Source: Dirofilaria immitis
Taxonomy: Eukaryota > Nematoda > Chromadorea > Rhabditida > Onchocercidae
Length of the DNA stretch: 64,000 nt
Assembly: GCA_024305405.1 (NCBI GenBank)
Contig: JAKNDB010000110.1
Location: 2,666,001 to 2,730,000, forward strand
Direction: 5' to 3'
The notes beneath the pieces are model-generated. The model had not been told where the DNA came from and made no database searches. It saw only the letters and a program-made list of their open reading frames with translations. The translations under genes were made by a program, and so were the position numbers. Of the stretch, positions 1-11,500 are shown one piece after another. Within the stretch, counting starts at the first letter, position 1; every line of letters begins with the position of its first letter.

Positions 1-2870
1 TGCTATCATTGGCTCTGTTTTCGATAACACAGAATGTGATGCCACTATGTACATCATAAATGTGAACATCCGCTAGGTGACCTTCTGCAGCGCTTACGGC
101 TAGGAGGGCACCATCGTCACTCAAGTTAACAATGACGAACTATTTCTTCCTGAATTTGCAAAACAGCTATAGAAAAGTGATGAGTGGTGTATGGAGAATT
201 GAACAATCCAAATAAATATAAGACCGTAAAAATACCTTCTTTAACAGTCCTTTCCCCATAAGAAATGGAAGTGAGCAGTTCCAATGTCTGCAGGGTTTTA
301 TCAACTAATATGTTACCCACTACAAAACTAGAATATCTGTGTAGATGAAGACATCATTATATTCTGCAATTTGTGAACAGTATATGAACAAAAAGCTTCA
401 AAATAGGCAGAAACACACCAGTAAGTTCTTTATATGGTTCAACAGTAGCTTCATTGATTATTTTCCATATATGAGCTGCTCCGGACCTGCTACCCGTTGC
501 CAAATATTTTCCACAACGTGAGAACGCCGCACACCAAACCTCATCTGTATGTTTTGTTAACACCTAAAAACACATAATCTGATTAACAAAATGAATGAAA
601 TCTATGACTGAGGTGTTCGTAATTATATGACTTGAAATCAGAGTGAAGAATGTTGCAGAGTTATTGATACTGATCATGTATATATGCCATAGAAGAGACA
701 TAATTTCATGATTACAAATGGAGAGATTTAGTCAGTTCTTCAACAAATAAAAAAATCAATGAGGTAGGAAAGTTTATACCTGCGAGGTAAACATAGGAAA
801 TGATCCCAGTCACACTGGTGGTCTTCCAAAATATATTCCGGGGATACATCGAAATCCTCTCTAACATGAAGATAACATTCGCGACACTGCATCTTCCAAG
901 CTGCAACATAATTGAAAAATTGAAATATAATGGATTGACTGCAAAAGAACAATATGAGAGAATCAAAACAAACTTGAACGAATAAAATTTATGAATTTCA
1001 TATGCGATCCTCAATTCAAGATGTGGTCGAAAACAACAAATTCAACAGCTAGAAATAGCATGAAAAAAAGAACGAAAAAGTAGTCTTACACTGCGTGAGC
1101 AGTTTCTCTAGTCTATTACAAGGCAACATGACTGTTGTGGGCAGTAACTGTTGGATTTCAGCTATCAGTGCATTTCTTTCTCGTTCAGTACGGTGTGCTC
1201 CCGTTTTCGCACATAAGTCTACACTCTAAACCATTACTAGCCAATTATTGCAATATAATAGGTGCTTTATCGAAAAAAATATGCTTCCAATTTTTATTCC
1301 CTTAATTCTCGAATGACTAAATTTAAAGTAGTTTAGAGTAATTTAGAGAAACAAAAGTTTTGGACACTACTTAATGAAAATATATTATAAATATAAAAAC
1401 TGCTTATGCATCATCATCTATCGCTATCTAAAGAAATAACACAAACATCACTTCGAAAAAAATAGTTCATAATGACGAGCATAACAGTGCCGCAGAATAA
1501 TGAAATATTTCGATAATTCAAAAATTTGACTTACTTTTGGATCAACATACAGCAGTGTTGCAAGAAAATTTCGGCGATCAAAAATGCAGGATCTGAAGGA
1601 AAATCTACTGTCAACAAACTGAGTGCCTCCAGAACCTAAAAATCATTTCTTTTCGGAAAATAATTGAATGCACATTATTTTGCAATAAAGTAAAGTAATT
1701 TTTCAATATCTTTGTTATTTACAAAGGTAATCCAATATAAACTTCTTATCCACCAAGCACATATAAAATGTTACCCTTTCTTTGCCCAACAAATCAACGA
1801 ATTTTTCTTCGTACAATTTCTCACGAATGCGCAGTAAATTTAAGTGGGTGACAAACGGTGACATTTTATCCACAATACCAAGTGCATGATCCCATTCACC
1901 TGCCATGATATATTCGCGTAAACGTACTGCTAAGGTATCTTCAAGACGACATCCACTTTCCGCAAACAGCGTTGCTACAGTTTCCTTAAAAAAGAAAAAA
2001 AAAAAAACGAATTTGCCTAGTAAAATTAAGCAATGAGAACTTGGGATGCATTGCTTATCGCGTCAATACATTCATAATATATATATATTCATTCTGCTAT
2101 CTTTAACAGAAACGAACAAATACTGGCCGAAATTATTTCTAAATAATGAAGAACGATTTAAAATTTGCTCATTACTGAAAATCAAATTACACAGTTACTA
2201 CACATGATTAAAATGAATTGTAAATTGATAACATACTGCAATCCGAGATTTTTAAGATACTGGCCGATGATGCGAATTGTATTTACTTCTGCGGCACCAA
2301 GCGGAGGAGGTGACATCGGACTCGAAACGAGACTTGTATCTGCGACATTTGGAGACCGACATAACTGACTTTTCGACGTTTGTAAAGTTTCCTTAAAATA
2401 TAATTTCTAAGAATTTCTCAATATTCTTACTAGAATTGATTATAATACTTCATCATTTTTTTAAGCACTGCAAATAAAAAGTAAATGACAAATAATAAAT
2501 GGAAGTAAACATCAATATTCTTACCACAATTGATTATAATGCTTCATCATAAAGGTTTGCTTTTAACGTATTCTTTAACAAATGTTTTGAACAAAGATGT
2601 GACAAAAGACAAAGAAATACATACTTTTATGCGTTGACCGACAGATTTTGGAGGTGATTGCTGCTGTGCTTGAATTCCTGCTGACTGCATGCTCCTAAAA
2701 GAAACGAATTCAATCCCGCCCCATGGGATATTTCCGATTCAGCAGGAATTTTACCTGGGTTTCTTCGCAGGTGGACCTTGGTCTGCGGCGTCAGCCAGCG
2801 AGTATTCCACACCACGCTCCACAGTGCCCGTAGATGAGGTCGAAGGCCTCAATTCTCCACTCTGCAACAA
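1..2870 (-). CDS. WDR26: WDR26/GID7 orthologue, LisH-CTLH-WD40 protein (C-terminus cut off by window edge)
   Basis: WDR26 is the WD40 scaffold/substrate subunit of the CTLH (GID) E3 ubiquitin ligase, acting in cytoplasm and nucleus. Visible coding blocks on the minus strand, in order: about 2750-2870 (ends GPPAKKPR), about 2626-2697 (Gln-rich, ends VGQRIK), about 2230-2391 (LisH start, IRIIGQYLKNLGLQ), about 1874-1986 (ESGCRLED, then MAGEWDHA of CTLH), 1535-1635 (VLEALSLL), about 1090-1230 (LLPTTVMLPCNRLEKLL), 780-900 (WKMQCRECYLHV), about 424-563 (TKHTDEVWCAAFSRCGKYLA, first WD40 blade) and 1-139 (NLSDDGALLAVS). These match WDR26 collinearly. Two junctions (between 780-900 and 424-563, and around 1986/2230) do not join in phase with canonical sites, so either an indel or a missed exon is present. 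The remaining WD40 blades lie beyond position 1. Identity is confident; exon edges are approximate. Confidence 0.88.
2418..2552. repeat. Diverged direct repeat (about 40 bp, two copies) in a WDR26 intron
   Basis: A segment beginning CAATATTCTTAC and continuing AATTGATTATAAT then CTTCATCAT occurs at about 2418-2458 and again at about 2513-2552, with only a few mismatches. It is a local intronic duplication with no obvious function. Confidence 0.7.
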
Positions 2871-4761
2871 ATTCTTTAATACTTTGTTCACCCAAAAATT
2901 GCACATGAATCGAGGACTGCCTAAATTACTGCAAGTGCATGCATTTGTATCAAAAAATTTTAAGCTGACTAACAAAATCATTCATGACTGGTCTAACATG
3001 CCGACATACATTTTAGACAAGCTTTTCCACACACAACCTTTCAGTGTCTTATTTTATTTTTATGTTAAAGTCGAAATCATGAAATTGTTGCAGTTAATCA
3101 TTAATCAATAATACATATATGAATAATAATTACCATTTCAGATCGAACTAAGTTACCGTGCAGTTATATGAAGGTTCAACAGACGACCTGGATTAATCGC
3201 ATACAACGAGTTACAAGATTCAAGGGCGAACAAATAACAAATTACCTAAAGTAGAGCAGTCTACTCAGTTACATACATAGATTACTTAAAATACCCTCCA
3301 CTGATCCCATTTAGTGATCCATGCTTCCATTAACATATTACTCATATTCATCTATACCATTGTATTATTCCGTAAATTAGTCACTAGAATAGCATAAAAA
3401 TTTTGTCATATGCTTATCTCCTAACCCATAAACCTATGATCAATGAGAAAGTTTTCAAGGAATAACATGGAATACGGTCCAATACCGTAATTCGAGAGCA
3501 TCGACTTATTATCATTCAGTGGCTAGTTCACTAACAGCACAGACAGTAACATCAAGAATAATTATACCCAGCCACCAAGAGCATTCTCTTTCTTGACCGA
3601 CTTCCCATTTTTTCGAAAAGATAAGTAGATTTCAGATAGCAGAGTAGCTTCTCATGAAAGTTTCTTCAGAGCTAGGAAGGGCGTAAAGGAAAACGGACAA
3701 ATCCTTCGCAGCCCGTTAATTTCTACTACTGCTCCCTCCGCGAGACGTAAAAAGGAAATTTCAATCAGAAGCACTGAAATCTAGGGATTATATTAAAAAA
3801 CAAATATTGGGATGATTCATGACAATAAAGAGTCTTCCTTCAATAGCACATGTAAAACCATTCAGGAATAAAATGAGATAACATTTAGCAAATTGAAGTA
3901 ATTCTATAATTCAAAATTAACAATTCGATTTAGCGTTCACAAATCATTCTTTTTCCCTCAATCATATTTCAAACGCGTTCGTGCTTTCAAGAAGAGAAAC
4001 ATCACAAGCATACTTAAACTTATACCATCATCACATTTCTCCAGAATCACAGGCAATCTTAGTAACCTTTAGTTGTCACAGTTGAGTTATCACTGTCACT
4101 GCCATTTATCACCGACATCATTAAAATCAACTTAATGCCTCAAATTCGGTGTCCAACAATATACCGTTTAGAAGCCAATTCTTGCGGGATTTAAAGCTGT
4201 CAGTCAAATGTCACTAAATTTCCATTAAGAAAACAGGATTCAGCAGCAGCTCAGAGTGGAGAGTAATTTATCTGCATCTATGCAAATATAAGTTACTCCA
4301 GCATTGGTGTCTCCATTCAGTTACTATGCAAATAGCCTGCTCAATCAGACGCTATTTATCCCCCTGCCACTTACTTTCTCATCCAAATAATACAATTGAA
4401 GTAATACGTCTGTCCGAAGCATTATTTTACAACGTCAACTTCCACGGAAACAAGCATAGCAAAAACCATAAACACTGCGTAGAGCGTAGTGTTGCGCTTC
4501 AGAGAACGCGTCAAATACTCGCTCCCTTATCCCCTCTCTCTCTACTCTTTATTATTATATGAGTGCGTCTCTGCCTGTCTGTCCTGTAAGTTCGATGTAT
4601 ATTTGCCTATGTGTATATGTGTTTGTAAAAGCACGTGCGCCCCTGTACATCTCCATGCATACAATGTATATATATATGTATGTATGAATGTATATAGATG
4701 TGTATTGAAAGAGAAAGAGAGCAAAGGTACGGAGGAAGAAAGAGCACGATAGGGACATTAC
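2871..4761. other. No gene seen; probable long WDR26 intron
   Basis: AT-rich sequence with no conserved coding block on either strand. If the 4762-5133 exon belongs to WDR26, this is its first intron. A TG/TA-rich low-complexity patch lies just outside it at about 4600-4700. An approximate duplicate of a roughly 40-bp segment also lies in the neighbouring WDR26 intron (see repeat at 2418-2552). Confidence 0.5.
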
Positions 4762-5133
4762 GTATTGCGTTCGTCGGACGGAGGACAGCTGCAAGTGTTG
4801 TAAGTACTGTTTCCATATGCTGACGCGTGAGCTGGAACTCTCGTCGTAAGATCGTTTATTGTCACTGTGGTACTTCGGTGCTTGCGCGTTGTAGCAACGC
4901 GGTGCGGTAACACGCCTGAGATACGGTAGTGGCGTCATGAATTCTGTTGTCGTAAGTGGTGGCATTACGCTGAAGACGGTGGGATTGTAAGTGCCGAAAA
5001 TCGTCGGACCACTACCTATTGTAACCGTTGGTAATTGATTTACGGATTGTTCTTGTGGTCTTACTGAATTCGAATATTGTTCGGATGTCTCATCATCAGA
5101 AATATTATGAACGAATTGGTGATGTTCCGACAT
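4762..5133 (-). CDS. Candidate 5' exon (possible WDR26 first exon), Ser/Thr/Pro-rich
   Basis: An open block of exactly 124 codons starts MSEHHQFVHN and ends VRRTQY. It begins 5 bases after a clean acceptor (ATATTTCAG at about 5139-5147 on the minus strand), as for a spliced-leader trans-spliced first exon, and ends at a plausible donor (GTAATG at 4756-4761). It is low in cysteine and rich in Ser, Thr, Pro and Gln. Its end phase (0) matches the acceptor of the WDR26 exon at 2870 (TTGCAG, phase 0). That would make it the WDR26 N-terminus across a 1.9 kb intron; vertebrate WDR26 also has a disordered Ser-rich N-terminus. It could equally belong to a separate gene. No homologue is recognised. Confidence 0.45.
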
Positions 5134-5139
5134 TTGATC

Positions 5140-7140
5140 TGAAATATAGTGTTCATTATTAGAGTGATTCAAAAAGTGAGAATCTTTTTCAAAGCAACAA
5201 AAACGCGAGCTGATGACGATTGCTCGTAACAAAGAAGTTTGGATAGTCAAACAGTGCGAATGCTTTTCCATGCACTTCTTTTTTTTCACCTAAATAATAT
5301 GGCAAACAACTTGTAATTACAATGACAGCCTGGTCAAAATGACAAGAATATTGACAAATGAAAGGGACGATGGTTGCTATAACTAACTGTCTATCCATCG
5401 GAAGAGGAAATTCTGTCCAAATGGCATTACAATGAAATATGCTTGTGGCGTCGAAAGCATATACCCATTTATTACTCATACAAGCTGCTGTACTGATTTC
5501 AACATAAAATGAAATGAGTGCAAATCGCTTGAAGACTACGTTTTAAAATAATTTCCCTCATGCCCTCTTCGTATTATCATCCCTGAATTTTTGACTGCTA
5601 ATCTTTTCATTCAGTTAAGAAGACCTGGAATTACTAAGAATAAAAATTACTTTGTAAGCATTCAACTATACCTCAAAAATGATATGCGGAGCAATGAGAT
5701 AAAGTAGAAATCGCAGCAAAATATGGATGCGATATGATTCAAAAGCGTATGAAGATGACCTGTGAAGTGATTAATGATGAAATAATAATTTCTCTCCGAA
5801 GATTATACACGTATGGGGAGGGGAGATTTCTCTTCAAAAACAACTAACATATAAGTTTGGGAAGTAGTGAATCAAAATAATAAGCGACCGACTGCTTCGA
5901 CTGCACGTAAATCAATAATTCTAGGAAGGATAAGCACTACGCGCAACAGAACAGAAACGACCGCGACCGAATGAGTGAAAAATGAAAGGAAACAATGATG
6001 TGGCATAGACTGTACAAGAACAGAATTGTGGAATAGAATATGTAACAAATTTTAAGCTTACAATTGCAAAAACACGTGGAGGAATCATCTAAGATAACTC
6101 TCCTGGATAGGCAGCAGGGAGGGAAGACCCGACAACCGTTCAGAGTGACTCGTCCCGAATGGTTATTTGAGGGCAATTGCCATATCGCGCTCCTTTAGTG
6201 CGTTGTAAAATTTGTCGCACAAATGTGTATACACATATACATGCAAATATACTTCATCTGGTAATCTTTGATGTTTTCTGCTATGAAGATGCAAGTTTGG
6301 GAAATAGCATGCTTTTTACCTGTATGATAGTAATAATAATGATAATACTATTTTTTCTGAACAAGGATGAGATGATTAAGGCGAGGGAGGAAAATCAATC
6401 GTTCAAGGAAATGCAAAATATAACAAATATAATTTTTAAAAAAATTTAACTTCATTTAGTGATTTAATTGATCTATTGATCTGATTGTTATCGTTTGGGA
6501 ATGAATCAACAAGTGTTGTTATGAAGAATGACATCTTACTTTTATTCATTTCTCTACTTCACAGATGATGTTCGATTAAACTTCAATACAGATATGATCA
6601 ATGATTTTGAACATATCTAAATATGAAACAATACAATTTGTGAATCATTATACAATTTGTCTGCTTTTTTGGAATTTACATCTTACATGTCTTTTCTCTA
6701 ATCGAAATAGAAGTCAATCTTTTGATGCACTTCGTACACATCCACTAAATAATTGTTACTTTCTTATGGATATAAATACTAATTTGTGAATAATTTCCAA
6801 AGAAAAATTCCAATGGATCACAATTAAATGTTTAAAAAATCAGAAGAAATACTGAACCCGTTGAAAATATCATGTCCTACTGATTCTCATGAATGGAAAT
6901 GATATTATGGCTTTCTTAGGTGTTATTTCAGAAATTGTCGTAAAATCTTCCCAACAAATGAACTTTGCTCCTGCCTTTTAATGTCTGCAGGAAATCTTTA
7001 ACGAAATCACAAATTATTCCCTTAGGTGTCATGGTCCTCCGATCAAAGAAGAAATTATAGAGCGGCGAGATTCATTTTCACTCATTTAATATCCGAGAGT
7101 TATGCAAGGAGACAACTGATGATAAACAAGTGAAAATAAT
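5140..7140. other. No supported gene
   Basis: About 2 kb of AT-rich sequence. Several short open frames exist on both strands, but none shows conserved motifs, flanking splice consensus with phase agreement, or compositional bias like the real exons nearby. Confidence 0.5.
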
Positions 7141-8231
7141 TCAAATGAATGATCGGTACGTATCGATGATGAATCCGTTCGTTGGTGCCTCCTGCAGTGC
7201 CAATGACCTTCCTTTGCCAGTCATTGGTACTGAATTGAACGCAACATTATTGTACAATATGGATATAACGTTTTTACTGCAACTTGCCATAGAATGCTTC
7301 TAAAACTCATTCTGACATGCGTTAATTAGATTTAGAAAAAACTGCTATAAGATACTATTTCTATCGTAAACATTTTTACAATTTATCTGACAGAGATAAT
7401 AACTCTACTAGGACGATACATATGTATCACATAGCAAAGTGAAGACTTTGCCGACACAAGTACCTAATAGTTAATAACAAAAGAAGAGAATATTACAAAA
7501 AAGAAAAAGTTGAATTATATGCATGCAATGACCCGCAAAATCATTTCGTTCAATGAAGAAGCTTATTTGTCTTGAAACAAAAATTAAGATAGGGAAAAAT
7601 CTTCTGACTGCCTGGAAGATAAGTCTATGAATATGGCATACCTGAAAAGAGCCAGAAAAATGCCTCTTATTATCCATTTTGCAGTCTAATCTAATGCACT
7701 CGAAATATTCATGTTTTTTTTTCACGATGAAAAAAGTTTCTTGGATTTCGTTATCTTTTAATTCTTTTTGCTTTTCCAACGATATACGAAGTTCTCCTAT
7801 ATATTTTAAATTTATTTCTTTTATTTCCAATGAATGCATTCATTGCTGACTTTTCAATTCGTAATTGTAATATTTCGTTAACAAGAATTTTCAATTCATA
7901 ATTAAAACATTCCGTTAGCAAGAAATATCTTTTTGCGACTTTTATCGGAATTTATTATAATCAGTTCCTAAATTCTCGTAAAATATTTTTGGAAAAGTCC
8001 GGACATAATGCAAAAAGATGGAAAACTGATAAGGTAACATAGCATTATATTGAATATCTCAGTAACAAAGCTTTCTTCGAAAACAAACTTAAGAAGCAAA
8101 TATTGCAATACGAACTCAAGCCTATTGAATGAACCAATTTGGATCATTTGTGATTTTGATAGCATCTTTTTCTGTGCAACTTTGTGTACACTCAATTTCT
8201 TTTCAATCTCTGGTTGCATTTTCTGTAACAT
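7141..8231 (-). CDS. Hypothetical small coiled-coil protein (tentative gene model)
   Basis: Minus-strand block starting MLQKMQPEIEKK at 8231, 25 bases after a CTTCAG acceptor that could be a trans-splice site. A second block (about 7642-7799, after acceptor ATATATAG) reads ELRISLEKQKELKDN and ends in HFSGSFQ at a strong CAG/GTATGC donor. Both are Lys/Glu-rich with heptad-like spacing, suggesting a short coiled coil. A possible last exon (stop at 7141-7143) reads PMTGKGRSLALQEAPT, but its phase does not match the preceding donor, so the 3' end is doubtful. The gene would be divergent from the M3 peptidase homologue, about 350 bp between starts. No family recognised. Confidence 0.35.
7848..7924. 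repeat. Diverged tandem duplication, about 36-bp unit
   Basis: Two adjacent copies, each with TTCAATTC, then AATT, then a TTNCGTTANCAAGAA core, differ at a handful of bases. They sit in the presumed intron of the small coiled-coil gene. Probably a simple slippage duplication. Confidence 0.5.
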
Positions 8232-8573
8232 CTCCCACCAATCTTTTCCGTCTCCTGAAGCCAATAGTATATGTATTTATCATTATTACCACTATAGAGT
8301 ACTGTAAACAATTTTTGAAAAAATCTACCATTATTTGTACAGCTTTTCAATACTGGACTAATTATGGTTAAATCATGCATTATCGGCACTGTTGCTGTTA
8401 ACAGCAAGATGAATATACTGCTGTTGTTGCCAAAGTTAAGAAGAATGCAACAAGTAAGGATGTCCTGAGTAAACTTGTTCACTTTAACTTGTTGTTTACG
8501 TCACTGGTGTTGTTCATACATCTCGTATGTTGGGACTGATTTTGATAAGGATAAATATTAAGATTATGAATGA

Positions 8574-8582
8574 TTTATAGGA
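8574..8582 (+). other. Probable SL trans-splice acceptor before the M3 homologue start
   Basis: TTTATAG followed by GA and then the ATG at 8583. A splice acceptor this close to the start codon with no upstream coding exon is typical for nematode spliced-leader addition. The ATG is followed by a basic, mitochondrial-presequence-like stretch. Confidence 0.55.
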
Positions 8583-11500
8583 ATGGTATCGGTTTTTGCC
8601 AGGAGGACAGCTTGGTTTGGCCGGGCTCTATTGAAAGATGTAACCGTTTCAGAACCATCAACTAGCTGTGGTTTGTTTTTGTTTGGTTCCAGACGAGCTC
8701 TTTCATTATCAAATGCTTATCGACATGCTGGTTATTATGCCTTGTACGTTCATTTTGTCGTATTAATTTTATTATGGTATCTTTTTACAGATATTTTCTT
8801 TTTCTTTTCAATAAAGAATCGGCTAATAATGTATTGGTCTGTTGCGATATTATTTGTTTAGGTAATGAACTTGACGCTTGAGATTTTCTGTATGTTACAG
8901 ATTTCCTGTTGTGCCAAATGCTACACCCGAGAATAACAGATTTGTAGCTAACATTTGCAATGCAGAAGACTGGCCAGCCCTTTGTATTCCTCGTAAGTTT
9001 TCCATTATACCATTATTTCAAATATGTGCACTATGTCAGTTCAACTGAGCTAAAATGCGAAGTTGATTATGCCTCCATTGATTTGCTTCAGTTTTGCAAC
9101 ATTGACCTTGTATTATTCAACACTTTCTCATTCGTTTTTATGTCCAGTTTTGGAAGATCCATGAAAATGACTAAAATTGAGTATGGCAATATATGCTTTA
9201 GTTATTGGTGAAATTCACCAGTAATATTGAGTATCGTTTCACAGTATTTTTAAATTTTAGCGAGAGAAATGTATGAAGGGACAGTACGATTGTTGTTGGA
9301 ATATGGAGCAACAATACATGAGCATATGAAATTATTAGAAGGAAGTAAGTTAAATATGTCCGGTATATGTTTTCATTTTTATTAAAATTTAGAATTGTTG
9401 GAAATCCGAAGATTCATTCTTAAGAATTTTGTTGTTTTCTCAGCAATGGAATTATTCTTCGTAACATGCTCACTAGAAAAATGAGATAGAAGAGATTTTT
9501 TGTTCTGTTTCATTTTTCACTTCTATTCATAAATATGTGGGATATACTTCAGTAAAACCGGAAGATCTAACTTTTGAAAATGTCATTGAACCATTCATCG
9601 CTGAAGAAGAGAAAGTATTAAGCGCTTTTCATACACTGTGGACTAGAATGATTACAGATTGGCCAATTTCTGGTGAATTACAAGCTGATTTCATGAAAGT
9701 AAGTTATATGGCTTGTATTCTGTGCTTCCAAATTAAAAGTTGCTTCTCGAAATATGGTTGTTGAGAGATCCAATGAATCATTTTATGTTCACAATTTTGT
9801 TGTTTCATCGCTGTAGTGTTTCATCCCTATCATTTCATATTCACAATTTTGTTGTTTCATCACTGTAATATTCTTCCGAAATTGCTTTCTACGGACACAC
9901 ATTTCATTCATTCGCATATTTTCTCTTATCAAAAAGATTTTTATATTTGGAATAATTTTTGGAGCAGTTAATTATAGATTCACGAATTAGCTATCAACGA
10001 AGTCTCAGCGAAATGGAAATATGATGCCTTTTTAAAGCTGTCAAGGTTATCTTTGCTGATATTTTACTTTCAAATGAGTGTAATTTTGATAACATTTTTA
10101 TAAAAAAGATCCTATTTGACTATCTGAGATTAAGACGTTACAACAGTAAATTAAGCCATTGACTTGCTACAGTTCTCTAACAGTTTGAAGTTTGAAGACA
10201 TTGTATTGTGCAAGAAATATTACGACAAGTATTACATATATTCCTTTATGACTTTTATATATAAAAGATTTCGTAGTTTTATTAATTTATATTTGTTCGG
10301 TATGAATGAAGTTTAGACACTTTGTGAAAGAAATGAAACCGCAGATAGATGGAAGCGAAGGCTTGCCGATTTCTATTATCTGCAAATGAAATTAACAGCC
10401 ATGGGTGAAATTGCGAAAAAACATGAGCAGTTCGCAGGACACGACAGTTTTGTTGAGCATTATATACTTAAATATAGGTATACGTAAACATATTCGTTAA
10501 ATTGCATTTTATCAAGATTTTGGAGGTGTCGAAACTTATGCGTTATATATAATGAGGACAACTGTCTTCGATTGCATCCAGATAAATAAGCAGTTTTTAA
10601 TAAACTTACGTGAAACGTTTATGTGTTATTTATTGCATTTTAGAATTTCCTCTATTAAGATTGGTGTTGCAAAATTCAGAAGATATGGAGAATATTCAAG
10701 TTACAAATCGAACGGTATTCAAGGGTGCGCCTCCCGAAGTGTTAAGAAAACTCGCAATAAACAGGCAATCTAAACATATTTTTTTGTCACTGCATATTTA
10801 TGATAAACATTTACATATATTTAATGAAATTATAAAATGGTTTTTCAGAATGGAATATGAAAAAGGACCTTGGCTTGTTACTGCAACAGCAAGATCTATA
10901 AAGCCAATATTGACTTACTGCTCAGATAAAGCTATTCGTGCTGCTGTCTGGGATAAATGGATTTCTCGTGCCTCAAAACCACATAATTTAGCACGTGCTA
11001 CAAGTAATTCAAGGACAATTGAAACTATCAGGAGACATCAGTAAGTTTTCACCAGGATTATTACTAACAGCTTCGCTTACTCTTTATTAAAAGTTACACA
11101 ATTTTATGTTCTAAACTTCTCATATTTTTGGTGAGACGTGGTTCAGGTTCCAAGAATTGTATTTTTTTTTACTCAAGAAATAATTATATCCGCATTTCAA
11201 CCTAATAAAAAGTGATTCAAGAATCTGATTTTTTTGTTCACACTAAAGCTTGATTGTTTTTGAATATCTCAATGTATTCAATATTTTTCAGAGCGAAGAA
11301 AGCTGCATTGCTTGGATTTTCTACATATGCTGAATATCGATTGGCTTATAAAATGGCGGAATCTCCAAAAATTGTACGGAAATTTACTAAAGCGTTAGTA
11401 AATTTCATTTATTTCTGTATTCGAATCATTATGTGTTATCCTCAGCAAAAAGTTTGATGAAGATTAATTCGAGCGTGTCTAAACAGCACGCTTTGTACTG

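Noticed and set aside
4489..4752. Open frames with alternating Cys/Val/Tyr near 4.5-4.75 kb
   Set aside because: Low-complexity TG/TA repeat translated; no splice context or homology.
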